Source: Deltaproteobacteria bacterium
GTDB lineage: Bacteria > Myxococcota_A > UBA796 > SXON01
Direction: 5' to 3'
DNA: 64,000 nucleotides
NCBI GenBank assembly: GCA_947484175.1
Contig: CANKOI010000007.1
Span: 1 to 64,000, forward strand
In this document: positions 18,979-28,760 of the stretch, in pieces
How positions within the stretch are numbered: the first letter of the stretch is position 1
Layout: each line of letters opens with the position of its first letter
Program-made: the position numbers and the translations under genes
The notes under the pieces: model-generated
What the model was told of the DNA's origin: nothing
The model's database searches: none
What the model saw: the letters and a program-made list of their open reading frames with translations, nothing else

Positions 18979-20766
18979 ATGTCCGACGTCCTGAGCGAGT
19001 GCAACCGGCTGCGGAAGGCGGGTCAAACAGGGGAAGCCCTGCAGCTGCTCCGACTGGCGCTACGACCAGCGGGGGGGACAGCGGAGCTCCACGAACGGGC
19101 CGGCCGCCTGCTCCTCAAACACCAGGGCACTCCAAAAGCCCCGCGAGTCCGCATCCTCGGGCAGTGCACGACCTCGTGGATGGTGCCTACGCTAACGGCG
19201 GTCGCCTGGGCCAGAGCTACGCCGTTGAACGTGACCGACGGGGAATTCGACAGCGTCATCCAGGAGCTGGCGCAGGGCTCAGAGGCGGAGGTGCTGGTGC
19301 TCCTGCCGTGGACCCAGCGGCTCTTCGCGGGGCAGGACCGTAGCGAGGGCGAACGCATCGAGGGCGAACTGGCCTTCTGGCAGGCCGCGTGGGCCTCGCG
19401 CGGCAACGCCCGCTTGGTCATGGTCGGCTACGACCTCGCCGCGCCCGGGCCTGAGGGCGTGATGCTCGGCGCGGCAGGCCGCATGCGCCTCGTGCGCCGG
19501 ATGAACGAGGCGCTCCGTGCCGCGCTCCCCGCCGGCGCCGCCTTCGTCGACCTCGAAGCCGTTTCGGCGGCGGTAGGCCGGGAGCGCTTCTACGACGCCC
19601 GCCGCTGGTATTGGACCAAGCAGCCGTTCTCGGAGGAGGGCGCGCTGCGACTCTGCCGCCATCTCTTCGCCGCCGTGCGCGCGCTACTCACGGGGCCCAG
19701 GAAGGTGCTCGTGCTCGACCTCGACAACACCCTCTGGGGCGGCGTGGTCGGCGAGCTGGGCGCCTACGGCGTGCAACTGGGAGAGAGCCCCGACGGCGAG
19801 GCCTTCCGTGCCTTTCAGGCCTATTGTAAGGGGCTGGCCAGCCGCGGAATCGTGCTGGCTGTGGCCAGCAAGAACAACGACGCCGACGCCCGCGAAGTGT
19901 TCGAACGAAACCCCGACATGGTGCTCCGCCTCTCCGACATCGCGGCTTTTTCCGCCAATTGGGAGCCGAAGTCGGGCAACATTGTCCGCATGGCCGAGAG
20001 TTTGCGCCTGGGCCTCGACAGCTTCGTCTTCTTCGACGACAACCCGGCGGAGCGCGAGCAAGTGCGTCAGGCCCTCCCCGAGGTAGAGGTCGTCGACGTT
20101 CCCGACGACCCCGCCGAATACGTGGCCGCGCTCGAGGCCACCCTGCTGTTCGAGACTCTGCCACTCACCGCGGAAGACGCCGAGCGGGGCGCCCAATATC
20201 AGGCCGAAGCGAAGCGCGAAGAGGCCAGGGAGGCCTTCGGTTCCCTCGACGCCTACCTTGTTTCGCTCGGCATGGTGGCCGACCTTCGCCCCGTAGACGG
20301 CGCCGACATGCAGCGCGTGGTGCAGCTCCTCGGCAAGACCAACCAGTTCAACCTCACCACGCGGCGGCACTCCGAGGCGGTCGTGAGGGAGTTCCTCGCC
20401 GACGCCCGTTCGATCCTCCTGAGCCTTCGCCTCGCCGATCGGTTCGGCGATCACGGGCTGGTTGCGGTGGTCCTAGCCGTTCCCGCCCCGAACGGCGCCC
20501 TCCGCGTCGACACCCTCCTGATGAGCTGCCGGGTCATCGGACGCACCGTGGAACACTTCCTATGGGCGAACGTCGTGCAGCGTGCTCGCGGGCTCGGCTA
20601 CACCTCCGTCGAGGCCGAGTTTCTTCCCACGGCGAAGAACGCGCAGGTCGCCAGCCTTTTTGACTCCTTCGGCCTCGCGCGCAAATCGGAAGGGCCCGAG
20701 GGCGTGCGGTACGAAGCCGATCTCGCGTCGTTGCCGCCCCCGCAGCACTTCTTGGGGCCGCGGTAG
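18979..20766 (+). CDS. HAD-IIIC family FkbH-like protein
   Basis: RKVLVLDLDNTLWGGVVGELG and C-terminal acyltransferase-like region NQFNLTTRRHSEAVV, LMSCRVIGRTVEHFLW. Confidence 0.9.
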   Translation: MSDVLSECNRLRKAGQTGEALQLLRLALRPAGGTAELHERAGRLLLKHQGTPKAPRVRILGQCTTSWMVPTLTAVAWARATPLNVTDGEFDSVIQELAQGSEAEVLVLLPWTQRLFAGQDRSEGERIEGELAFWQAAWASRGNARLVMVGYDLAAPGPEGVMLGAAGRMRLVRRMNEALRAALPAGAAFVDLEAVSAAVGRERFYDARRWYWTKQPFSEEGALRLCRHLFAAVRALLTGPRKVLVLDLDNTLWGGVVGELGAYGVQLGESPDGEAFRAFQAYCKGLASRGIVLAVASKNNDADAREVFERNPDMVLRLSDIAAFSANWEPKSGNIVRMAESLRLGLDSFVFFDDNPAEREQVRQALPEVEVVDVPDDPAEYVAALEATLLFETLPLTAEDAERGAQYQAEAKREEAREAFGSLDAYLVSLGMVADLRPVDGADMQRVVQLLGKTNQFNLTTRRHSEAVVREFLADARSILLSLRLADRFGDHGLVAVVLAVPAPNGALRVDTLLMSCRVIGRTVEHFLWANVVQRARGLGYTSVEAEFLPTAKNAQVASLFDSFGLARKSEGPEGVRYEADLASLPPPQHFLGPR

Positions 20767-20767
20767 C

Positions 20768-21124
20768 GTGGCCCGCTCGCGGGCCCACCGAGTCGGCTGG
20801 TTTGCGCTCGCGGCCGCGATCGGGTCGGCTTGTGCGGACGACCCGGTCGCCGAGTCGGCGTGCACCGAAGCCGAGCAGGCTGTGAACTGGCAGAACTGGG
20901 GCGCGGGCTTCTTCGCCGGTTACTGCAGGAGCTGCCACTCGGCGCAAACGCCCGATCGGCGGGGAGCGCCGGTCGGAATGGACTTCGACACCGCCGCGGG
21001 GGTGGCGCTGTACCGCGAAGCCATCGAACGCAGCGTCGTCGACGAGGCCACGATGCCGTGGGGAGGAGGCTTGCCCAGCGCGGAGCGGGCTCAGCTCCAG
21101 GTCTTCCTGCGATGCAGCCCGTGA
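20768..21124 (+). CDS. Small lipoprotein with CxxCH heme-binding motif
   Basis: GYCRSCHS, signal/lipobox-like AAIGSACAD; GTG start inferred. Confidence 0.6.
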   Translation: MARSRAHRVGWFALAAAIGSACADDPVAESACTEAEQAVNWQNWGAGFFAGYCRSCHSAQTPDRRGAPVGMDFDTAAGVALYREAIERSVVDEATMPWGGGLPSAERAQLQVFLRCSP

Positions 21125-22002
21125 GCCTCCTCCTCCTGCTGGCCTGCGTGGAAGACGCGGAGGTCCACACGTCGTCGACAGCCGACGACAGTGGTGACAC
21201 CGACTGGTTCGTCGCGCCCGTCGTCACCCCGGTGCTGGCGGCCGAAGAGGTCGAGGCCGAAGGAGAGCGGGCGCTGCGCGAGGGCATGATCTTCCCCCTC
21301 GAGCTGCCGGTGTGGGTCGACGAGCTGCTCGCCGAGTTCAAGCACGACGACAGGCAGGACTGTGTGAAACCGATGAGCTCGCTCGATCAGCCCGACACCT
21401 GGACGCTGTACGGAAGGGTCAACTGCACCGGCGCCGTACACGACCTCGCCGGTTACTGGCTCCTCGAGTCAGTGCACCAGCAGCTCGACCCCGGCACCAG
21501 CCAACTTCGGATCGTTCAGCTGTACTCCTTCTGGGGCGAACTGGTCGCCACAGGAGAGGCCGTCGAGGGCGGGGGCGCGGTGCAAATGTCCGTGGAAACG
21601 TCCAGCGACCTGATTCACGTGGCGAGCGAGCACGGCGGACATTTCGTGGACCCGGCGTTCGCGGGCTTGCTCGCCGGCGGCGTGTCTGGGAGCGTTCGCA
21701 CGGAGGGCTTCTACCGCCGTCAGCAGGGGTTCGATGGCACGATCGAGGGTTCTGTGGAGGGGGGCGGCGCGAGGGTAGACCTGCAAGACATCCGCTTCAC
21801 GCCCGGGTGCACGGGTCCGGTCGGAACGCTCGCGGTGCGCGATCCCTCAAGCGGCTGGTGGACGATCGAGCTCGATGCAAGCTGCTCCGGCTGCGGTCCC
21901 CTCACCTGGCAGGGCGAGGTGCGCGGAGAAAGCTGCCTCGGCGTCACGCTCGCCGGGGTGGTCACCGCAACGCTCGACGGCGTCTTGGACAACCCCCCGT
22001 GA
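21112..22002 (+). CDS. Hypothetical lipoprotein
   Basis: MQPVSLLLLLACVED lipobox; STADDSGDTD linker. Confidence 0.65.
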   Translation: MQPVSLLLLLACVEDAEVHTSSTADDSGDTDWFVAPVVTPVLAAEEVEAEGERALREGMIFPLELPVWVDELLAEFKHDDRQDCVKPMSSLDQPDTWTLYGRVNCTGAVHDLAGYWLLESVHQQLDPGTSQLRIVQLYSFWGELVATGEAVEGGGAVQMSVETSSDLIHVASEHGGHFVDPAFAGLLAGGVSGSVRTEGFYRRQQGFDGTIEGSVEGGGARVDLQDIRFTPGCTGPVGTLAVRDPSSGWWTIELDASCSGCGPLTWQGEVRGESCLGVTLAGVVTATLDGVLDNPP

Positions 22003-23624
22003 TCGCCCTTCTCCTCCTCTTCTCCTGCGACGGCCCGCCGGTGGAGGCTGAGCCCGAGGGCTCCTTGTTCGTGCCTCTGGGGAGCGCCCGCCTCGCCCGG
22101 CGCATCAGCATCGACCTGCGCGGGCAGCTCCCCTCCCGCGAGGAGCTCGCGATCGCGGCAGAGGCCGGCGGCATCGACACGCTCACCGAGCAGTGGCTGG
22201 AGGATCCCGCGTTCGAGCCGCATCTCGCCGAGCTGCTCGCCGAAGAGTGGCTCCTCCGCCTCGACACCCTTCGCGTCGACACCTCCGAGTTCGACCTGCC
22301 GACGGGCGACAGCTACGCCTTCACGCGCGCCTTCGGCGACGAGCCCGCCCGCCTCGTCGCCCACGTGGCTGCGCTCGACCGCCCGTTCACCGACATCGTC
22401 ACCACCGACGTAACGATGGCGAACGCGATGTTGCTGGAGCTCGCCCCGTTGGAGGCCGTCGACCCCACGAGCACCGCGCCGTGGCAAGAGGCCCGCTACA
22501 CCGACGGGCGACCGGCGAACGGCATCCTCAGCACGAGTGGCCTGTGGCTGCGCTACCACACGACCATCTTCAACTTCAATCGGGGGCGGGCCTCCGCGCT
22601 CGCGCGCCTCCTGCTCTGCTACGACTTCGCCGCCCGGCCCGTGTTGTTCAAGGACATCGCCGACGAGTCGACGGAGGGGCTCGAGGCCGCGATCACCGGC
22701 GAGCCGGGGTGTGTGGCCTGCCACGCAGCCCTCGACCCGCTGGCCGGCACCCTCTTCGGCTTCTGGCCCGTAGAGGACCTAGATGGGAACGAGCTGATCG
22801 GCTACTTCCCCGAGCGAGAGCGGCTGGGCGAGTACTACACGGGCTCCGCACCCGCGTACTGGGGTACGCCCGTCACCGCCGCCGCCCAGCTCGGCCCGCT
22901 GGTGGCTTCGGACCCGCGGTTTCCCGTGTGCATGGCGCGCCAGGCGGCCGAGCGCCTGCTCGACCGCCCCACCGACGAGGGCGACAACCTGCTGGTGTAC
23001 GACGCGCGCGATGCCCTCGTGGCCGGCTGGAACTACAAGGACCTGCTGCGGCATCTGCTGAAAACAGAAGAGTACCGCGCAGGCGAGCTCAGCTCAGCCG
23101 CCAGCGAAGCCGACCGGGAGCGGGTCCACCCGCTCCGACGACTGAGCCCCAACAAGCTTGCGAGCGTCGTGGAGGCGCTGACCGGCTACCGGTGGTTGTA
23201 CGACCACACCGACATGCTCGACGGCGACCTCGTGGGCCTGCGCTCGCTCGCGGGCGGTGCCGATGGCGAGACGGTAAAGAAGCCCTACCTCGACCCCTCG
23301 GCCTCCCGCACGCTGGTCGTTCGCCGACTCGCGCAAGCAGCCGCCGGAACTGTGGTGCGCGACGACCTCGAACTCGACCGGGAATCGCGCCGGTTGGTGG
23401 GCACGACGGTCGACGACTTCACCTCCATCCAGCCCAACAGCGCCGCCTTCGACACCGAGGTGGAGGCGCTGGCTACCGCCATCTTCGCCGAGCCCCTCGA
23501 CGACACGGAGCACGCCGCGCTGCGGGGCCTCTACCGCGCCGTGCTCGTGGAGGGAGACAGCGCTGAGGCCTGGGCCACCGTCGTGTCGGTGATGCTGCGC
23601 GACCCGCAGTTCTGGACCTACTGA
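21999..23624 (+). CDS. DUF1549/DUF1553-like lipoprotein
   Basis: RRISIDLRGQLPSREELAIAAEAGG and CVACHAALDPLAGTLFGFWP; GTG start overlapping upstream stop; lipobox LLLLFSC. Confidence 0.75.
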   Translation: MIALLLLFSCDGPPVEAEPEGSLFVPLGSARLARRISIDLRGQLPSREELAIAAEAGGIDTLTEQWLEDPAFEPHLAELLAEEWLLRLDTLRVDTSEFDLPTGDSYAFTRAFGDEPARLVAHVAALDRPFTDIVTTDVTMANAMLLELAPLEAVDPTSTAPWQEARYTDGRPANGILSTSGLWLRYHTTIFNFNRGRASALARLLLCYDFAARPVLFKDIADESTEGLEAAITGEPGCVACHAALDPLAGTLFGFWPVEDLDGNELIGYFPERERLGEYYTGSAPAYWGTPVTAAAQLGPLVASDPRFPVCMARQAAERLLDRPTDEGDNLLVYDARDALVAGWNYKDLLRHLLKTEEYRAGELSSAASEADRERVHPLRRLSPNKLASVVEALTGYRWLYDHTDMLDGDLVGLRSLAGGADGETVKKPYLDPSASRTLVVRRLAQAAAGTVVRDDLELDRESRRLVGTTVDDFTSIQPNSAAFDTEVEALATAIFAEPLDDTEHAALRGLYRAVLVEGDSAEAWATVVSVMLRDPQFWTY

Positions 23625-24877
23625 TGCTCTCCCTCTCCCGTCGCAACCTTCTCGCGCTCGGCACAGCCGGCCTCCTCTACCCCCGGCGCGCCCGGGCCTC
23701 CGCGGCCTCCGACCGCAAGTTCCTCTTCGTTTTCTGTCCCGGTGGATGGGACCCCACGGCCGTTTTCGCGCCGGTGTTCAACGCGGGGATCGACCACTTC
23801 AACGGCGACGACATCGAGACTTTCGGCGAGCTGGCGCTGGTCGGCAACTCCGGCCGTCCCGCGGTGAGCAGCTTCTTCGGCCGGTGGGCCAGCCACACCT
23901 GCCTCATCAACGGCCTCCAAGTGCCCTCCGTCGCGCACGACGTTGCCACGCGCTGGACCCTCACGGGTGCCTCCGTGGATGGGCTGGAGGACTGGTCCTC
24001 GATCATCGCGGGGAGCTCCGTCGTGGAGCGCGTGCTACCCAACGTCCACGTGAGCGGACCCATCTTTCCGGGGCGCTTCGGCGATGCCTCCGTGCGCGTA
24101 GGGCTCAACGGCCAATTTGCGAGCCTGCTCGACGGCACCGTGCTCCAGGCCTCCGCAGCTGAGGTGCCGGCGGTGTCGGCCGCCCGGGAGGTGCACGAGG
24201 AGGCGTGGATCCGTGCGCGTGTGGCCCGTTGGGGCGAGAAGGCTGCCGCCGGCATGCCGCAGCGCATCGCCGCGGCCGAGCAACTGGCGCTGGAGCGCGC
24301 GGCTTCGCTCGTCGACGTGAGTGACAGCTTTGCCGTTGAGGACGGCACCCTTTACGGCACCGCGAGCGTCATCGTGCGGGCGCTCGCGCTCGGCACCTCG
24401 CGAACGGGGGTCGTGGCCCTCGGCACGGGCAACAACGGCGACTGGGACACCCACTCCGGCAACGACCTGCAGCAGGCGCTGTTCGAAGACCTGTTCGGGG
24501 GCCTCGACCTGCTGATGGCCGACCTCGACGCGCTGCCGGGCGAAACCACTGCGACCCTTCTCGAAGAGACCACCGTGGTGGTGCTCTCCGAAATGGGGCG
24601 CACTCCGCTCCGCAACGCCGCCGGCGGCAAGGACCACTGGACGTGGACCTCGGCGATGTTCATGGGGAGCGGGGTAGCCGGCGGGCGCTCGGTGGGCGGC
24701 TGGACCGACACCCTCATCGGCCAGAACGTAGACCTCGCCACCGGCGCCGTGAGCGGAAGTGGCCAACGGCTGGTGCCCTCTCACCTCGGGGCCACCCTCC
24801 TCGCGCTCGCAGACATTGATCCAGAGGAGTTCATCGACCCGGCGGTCGGCACCGTGATCGAGGCCGTGCTGGCCTAA
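23624..24877 (+). CDS. DUF1501 domain-containing secreted protein
   Basis: SRRNLLALGTAGLLYPRRARA leader, FLFVFCPGGWDPTAVF, VVLSEMGRTPLRNAAGGKDHWTW. Confidence 0.85.
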   Translation: MLSLSRRNLLALGTAGLLYPRRARASAASDRKFLFVFCPGGWDPTAVFAPVFNAGIDHFNGDDIETFGELALVGNSGRPAVSSFFGRWASHTCLINGLQVPSVAHDVATRWTLTGASVDGLEDWSSIIAGSSVVERVLPNVHVSGPIFPGRFGDASVRVGLNGQFASLLDGTVLQASAAEVPAVSAAREVHEEAWIRARVARWGEKAAAGMPQRIAAAEQLALERAASLVDVSDSFAVEDGTLYGTASVIVRALALGTSRTGVVALGTGNNGDWDTHSGNDLQQALFEDLFGGLDLLMADLDALPGETTATLLEETTVVVLSEMGRTPLRNAAGGKDHWTWTSAMFMGSGVAGGRSVGGWTDTLIGQNVDLATGAVSGSGQRLVPSHLGATLLALADIDPEEFIDPAVGTVIEAVLA

Positions 24878-24899
24878 GGAAAGGCGTGACCCCGGCCGT

Positions 24900-25337
24900 T
24901 CAGGGCGCGGGAAGCGCCGCGGGAGGAGGCGGCTCGGCCACGACGGGCTCACCGCTGCGCACAAAGAACGCCTGCGAGTAGGCCACGACGCGGTGATTGC
25001 CCGAGGTGAGCGCCTGCCGCGCGAGGTCGAGCGCCACCGCGCGGGGGAGCGCTTCGGCGCGCTGGAGCACGACGAGCGCCAGCCCTGCCCGTTCGGAATC
25101 GAGCATCCACTTGCCGAACTGGGCGTGCACCACCGGGTCGTCCGCGAATCGTTCGGTGAGGCAGACGGAGGCGCGGACCTGCACCGACGACGGGAGGACG
25201 GCCGGCTCGGTCAAGGCCGCCAGCTCCTCGCGCAGCGCAGGCGTGGCCGCACCGAGGTCGAGGCAGGTCACGGGGTCGCGCAAGCGGAGGAGCTCGTACG
25301 CGGGGCCAGCGAACGCGAAGGACAGGACGAGCAGCAT
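24900..25337 (-). CDS. Hypothetical secreted protein
   Basis: MLLVLSFAFAGPAYE leader; ATGA overlap with upstream metzincin gene. Confidence 0.6.
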   Translation of the reverse strand: MLLVLSFAFAGPAYELLRLRDPVTCLDLGAATPALREELAALTEPAVLPSSVQVRASVCLTERFADDPVVHAQFGKWMLDSERAGLALVVLQRAEALPRAVALDLARQALTSGNHRVVAYSQAFFVRSGEPVVAEPPPPAALPAP

Positions 25338-26443
25338 CAGCGAACCCCTGCGTTGTTGAGGACAACCGCCACCTGCCCGTCGGTGAGCTTCGTCTGTTCC
25401 ACACAATTTCGGCCGCACACGGGGTAGGGGAACATCAGGTTGGTGCTGAGCGCCGACTCACAGGCCGAGGCCGATGTGCAGCGCCGCGTGTCGCCCAATG
25501 CATCCCACGCCGACCAGTCACTCTCCACGGGGTGGTACAGGCCCACGTAGTGGCCGACCTCATGGGCCATGGTTTCGGCGAACACTTGAAGCTCTGAATC
25601 GTCGAACGCAGCGTTGCCGCCTGCGTGAATGAGCCAGCTCACCGCCACGACCGAGTGCGAACTGGGCAGCAGCGGCCCGGGAATGCCGCCGGCCTCGCCG
25701 TACAGATCCGCTTCGCCCGCGACGTCGTTGCCCACCACGACCACCACGCCGTCGCCGACCTGCTCGTACACCTCCGCGTAGTCCTCGCCGCCAAGGAGCG
25801 GCTCGGGAAGGCTCCCGTCGATGTCCACACCGATGAAGGACACCTTGATGTTCACGCCGAGCGCAGCGTAGAGGCCCTCCCACAGCTCGGCGGCGCCCTC
25901 GACGGCCTCGGTGACCTCGCGATCGTTTTCCAACCCGCCCGCGTAGGCGATCGTCACCGGCAGCGAGGCCTTCGCACCGAGGCAAGCGCGACGAATCACC
26001 GTCACGTCTACGTCCTGCTTGGCCTTCGGGTAGCCGTCGTCGTCGAGCGTGGAGGCGGACACCGTCCATTCGCCTTCGGTGAGCGCGCCGTCTTCTTCAC
26101 GAACGGGCCAGTTGAACGCGGACACTTCGTCGGATGCAAAGAACGCGTTGGTCAGCGACTCCCGGCTGTCCGCCCAGTCGGACCAGTCCACCACCACCTC
26201 CCCGTCCTGGTTCACCGCGCCGTCGGTGCTCAACAGCCCGCTCGCGCCCTCCGTGAGCACCATGAACGAGGCGTCGTTGGGGCCCAGCGATACCGGCACC
26301 TCCACCACGCCGCTCTTGTCGCTGGTCAACGCCATCGTCTCCACCCGCGAGGCGCCGTCGCAGGTGCGGGTGTCTTCCACGGCGGTGCCGGTACACGCGA
26401 GGAGACTGGCCATGAGCATCAGCAGCGTCAAGAACGACCTCAT
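25337..26443 (-). CDS. Metzincin-type metalloprotease lipoprotein
   Basis: MAHEVGHYVGLYHPV (HExxHxxGxxH) and LLACTG lipobox. Confidence 0.8.
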   Translation of the reverse strand: MRSFLTLLMLMASLLACTGTAVEDTRTCDGASRVETMALTSDKSGVVEVPVSLGPNDASFMVLTEGASGLLSTDGAVNQDGEVVVDWSDWADSRESLTNAFFASDEVSAFNWPVREEDGALTEGEWTVSASTLDDDGYPKAKQDVDVTVIRRACLGAKASLPVTIAYAGGLENDREVTEAVEGAAELWEGLYAALGVNIKVSFIGVDIDGSLPEPLLGGEDYAEVYEQVGDGVVVVVGNDVAGEADLYGEAGGIPGPLLPSSHSVVAVSWLIHAGGNAAFDDSELQVFAETMAHEVGHYVGLYHPVESDWSAWDALGDTRRCTSASACESALSTNLMFPYPVCGRNCVEQTKLTDGQVAVVLNNAGVR

Positions 26444-27099
26444 CCGTGCTCTACGCTTAGCGTGGCCGGCAGATTCACGTCGTTGGCCACTCCGCCATCG
26501 ATGCGGGCGCCCTTCAGCACCACCACGGGCGTGCGCGTGGTCGTCCCGCAGAGCGCGAGCTGACCGGTCACGTGGGCACCGACGATCGTGAGCTCGGCCC
26601 CATCGCGACAGGACACATCGCCGGCGAAGAAGCCGCCGCGCACCACGCAGCGGGCCGCCCCCCACACCGCGAGGTCGTTGCCCACGCCCGCACGGTTGTT
26701 GCGGAAGGTGCAATCTTCGGCGGTGAGCTGCCCGCGCAGCACGAACGCCCCGCCTCCGACACCCCCCTTGCTCAGCGTGGCTTGGTTGTCCTCCAACGTC
26801 ACCCTGCGCAGCGTCACCTCGCTCCAGCCCGTGAGCTGCAGCCCGCCCCCCGCTTCGCCGGCACCTCCGCGCACCGTGAGGCCTTCCACCAGTACGTTGA
26901 GCCCATCCTCGGCCACTACGAGGCCCGGGCCCCGACGCTCGGCGTCGATGACGGCACCGGGCTCTCCCCGCAGCGTAAGGCTGCAGCCGATCACCAGCCC
27001 GCCCGCATGCACGCCCGGCGCGAGCACCACGACAGCACCCGCGCGGAGGTGCGGCCCCACGGCCTCTCCGGCTTCCACACGAACCGTCGACTCCGCCAT
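26440..27099 (-). CDS. Right-handed beta-helix/pectate-lyase-fold-like protein
   Basis: LAPGVHAGGLVIGCSLTLRGEPGAVIDAERRGPGLVVAEDGLNVLVEGLTVRGG repeats. Confidence 0.65.
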   Translation of the reverse strand: MAESTVRVEAGEAVGPHLRAGAVVVLAPGVHAGGLVIGCSLTLRGEPGAVIDAERRGPGLVVAEDGLNVLVEGLTVRGGAGEAGGGLQLTGWSEVTLRRVTLEDNQATLSKGGVGGGAFVLRGQLTAEDCTFRNNRAGVGNDLAVWGAARCVVRGGFFAGDVSCRDGAELTIVGAHVTGQLALCGTTTRTPVVVLKGARIDGGVANDVNLPATLSVEHG

Positions 27100-27124
27100 C
27101 AATCCTCCCCGTGACCGCCGGCTC

Positions 27125-28672
27125 TCAGCGTGTCGTCGCGCCCGCCGGAGCCTTGTTGGTCGAGATGTTCGTGAAGTGTTTGAGGAACTCCTGCGGCGTG
27201 ATCGGCTTCGGCTGCCACGTGCCCCAAGGGTTGTAGAACTGCAGTTCCTTGCCGTTCACCACGCCCTCAAAGGCGTAGGCATGGTTCGCCACCAACAGCT
27301 TCTCCGCGTTTACGGCGCCCTGGTACATGAAGGCCAGCTCGAGGTCCTCCGCCTTCCCGGGGGCCGCGCCGTCCTTGAAGTTGAGCTCGGCGGTGTTCTT
27401 CTTGTAGTCTACGGTGCCGGCGCTGAGCGGGCGGCCCACGAGCTTGGCCGCCTGGTCGCCCTCGCGGCCGGTGTCGGTGATGCTGCCCGTCATCTTGGCT
27501 GCCTTGTCCGTGATGCGCATCGTGCCCGGCACCACGTGGTTCCAGCGATGGGTGTGGGTGATCGTGCCCGTGAGCTTGTTGCCGGTGCCGCGGAAGGGCG
27601 TCTGCACCTCAGACTGCCGCGAATCCTCCACGGCGGCGTAGATGGCCCTGCCCTCCTTCTTGGCGGCTTCAAAGTAGGGAATGACCTCGTCCACCTTCAT
27701 CGAGCTCGGACTCTTCTCCTGTGACCGGGCGCCGGTGATCTCCGCCATCGTCTGGGCGCCGTAGCCTCCCCCTCCGATCGCGTCGTAGCCGCCCTTCCAT
27801 TGGGCGTAGGCCTTCTCCATGATCGCGGGCCAGAGCTTGCCGCCGGGCTCCCCGGCGTAGGCCGGATCGTTGCGGTTTCCGGCAACAGTGGGAAGGAAGG
27901 AGTCCACCGTGATGTACACCGGCTTCGACGCTCCTCCGTAGCTCTCTTCGAAGAACCGGACGGTGTAGGTGCCCGCTGCCTTGTTGTACTTGATGGCGTC
28001 CTTGATGCTGTTGGGCGAAGCATTCGCGATCGCGGCCATCGCAGCGATGGCGTAGCAGTCGCCGAGGGCGCCCTGCGCGGTGTCCTTGCCCTTCGGGTCG
28101 ACCGGGGAGTGGTCGCCCTTCTGTTCGGCGTAGATGTACTCGTCGCGCTGGCCGGGGGCCTCGTCATCGACATTGAGATCGGGCTGCACCGAGAAGATCG
28201 CGGCGCTGGTCCACCCCTGCTTCTTTTCCTTGCCGACCCGAACCTCCACCAAAAGGTTGCCGGTCTTCTCGTCGCGGCGCTTCACCTCGCACGGGGTTCC
28301 GTCGGCCACCTTGAGCGACTCGCTCTTGAGGCCCGCCTCCCCGAAGATCGCGACCTTATCGGCCTTCCCGATGAGGGCGCCCCAGTTGCCTGCCCGCACG
28401 CTCGTCGCCCGGATGGGCTGGGTGGTGTCGGTCGACGCCAACTGCGGACTGGAGATCGCCTCTCCCTCGCCCATCCAAGCGCTGATCTCGTTGTCGGCGA
28501 GCGCGCTACCGGCCTCGGCGGCGGGTTGTTTGTCGGCGAGGGCGGCATTGCCGCGGCGCGCCTGTTCGTCAGGCCGGGGGGCCGCTTGCTCGGTAGGGAC
28601 TTTCTGGCCTCGACGAGTCGGGCGCGGCGCGTGCTGGAGCATTCGACCTCCGCCCACGAGGCTACCCGACAC
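27125..28672 (-). CDS. Calpain-like (C2) cysteine protease, possible SH3-like domain upstream
   Basis: GALGDCYAIAAMAAIA (Cys), VANHAYAFEGV (His), FYNPWGTWQP (Asn) triad. Confidence 0.8.
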   Translation of the reverse strand: MSGSLVGGGRMLQHAPRPTRRGQKVPTEQAAPRPDEQARRGNAALADKQPAAEAGSALADNEISAWMGEGEAISSPQLASTDTTQPIRATSVRAGNWGALIGKADKVAIFGEAGLKSESLKVADGTPCEVKRRDEKTGNLLVEVRVGKEKKQGWTSAAIFSVQPDLNVDDEAPGQRDEYIYAEQKGDHSPVDPKGKDTAQGALGDCYAIAAMAAIANASPNSIKDAIKYNKAAGTYTVRFFEESYGGASKPVYITVDSFLPTVAGNRNDPAYAGEPGGKLWPAIMEKAYAQWKGGYDAIGGGGYGAQTMAEITGARSQEKSPSSMKVDEVIPYFEAAKKEGRAIYAAVEDSRQSEVQTPFRGTGNKLTGTITHTHRWNHVVPGTMRITDKAAKMTGSITDTGREGDQAAKLVGRPLSAGTVDYKKNTAELNFKDGAAPGKAEDLELAFMYQGAVNAEKLLVANHAYAFEGVVNGKELQFYNPWGTWQPKPITPQEFLKHFTNISTNKAPAGATTR

Positions 28673-28760
28673 CCGACCGAAAGGCCAGCAAGGAAAAGCC
28701 CAAAGATCGCCTCAAGCCCCCACTCAGCTGTTCCGATCGGGGGCGCGGAGACGAGAAAAA

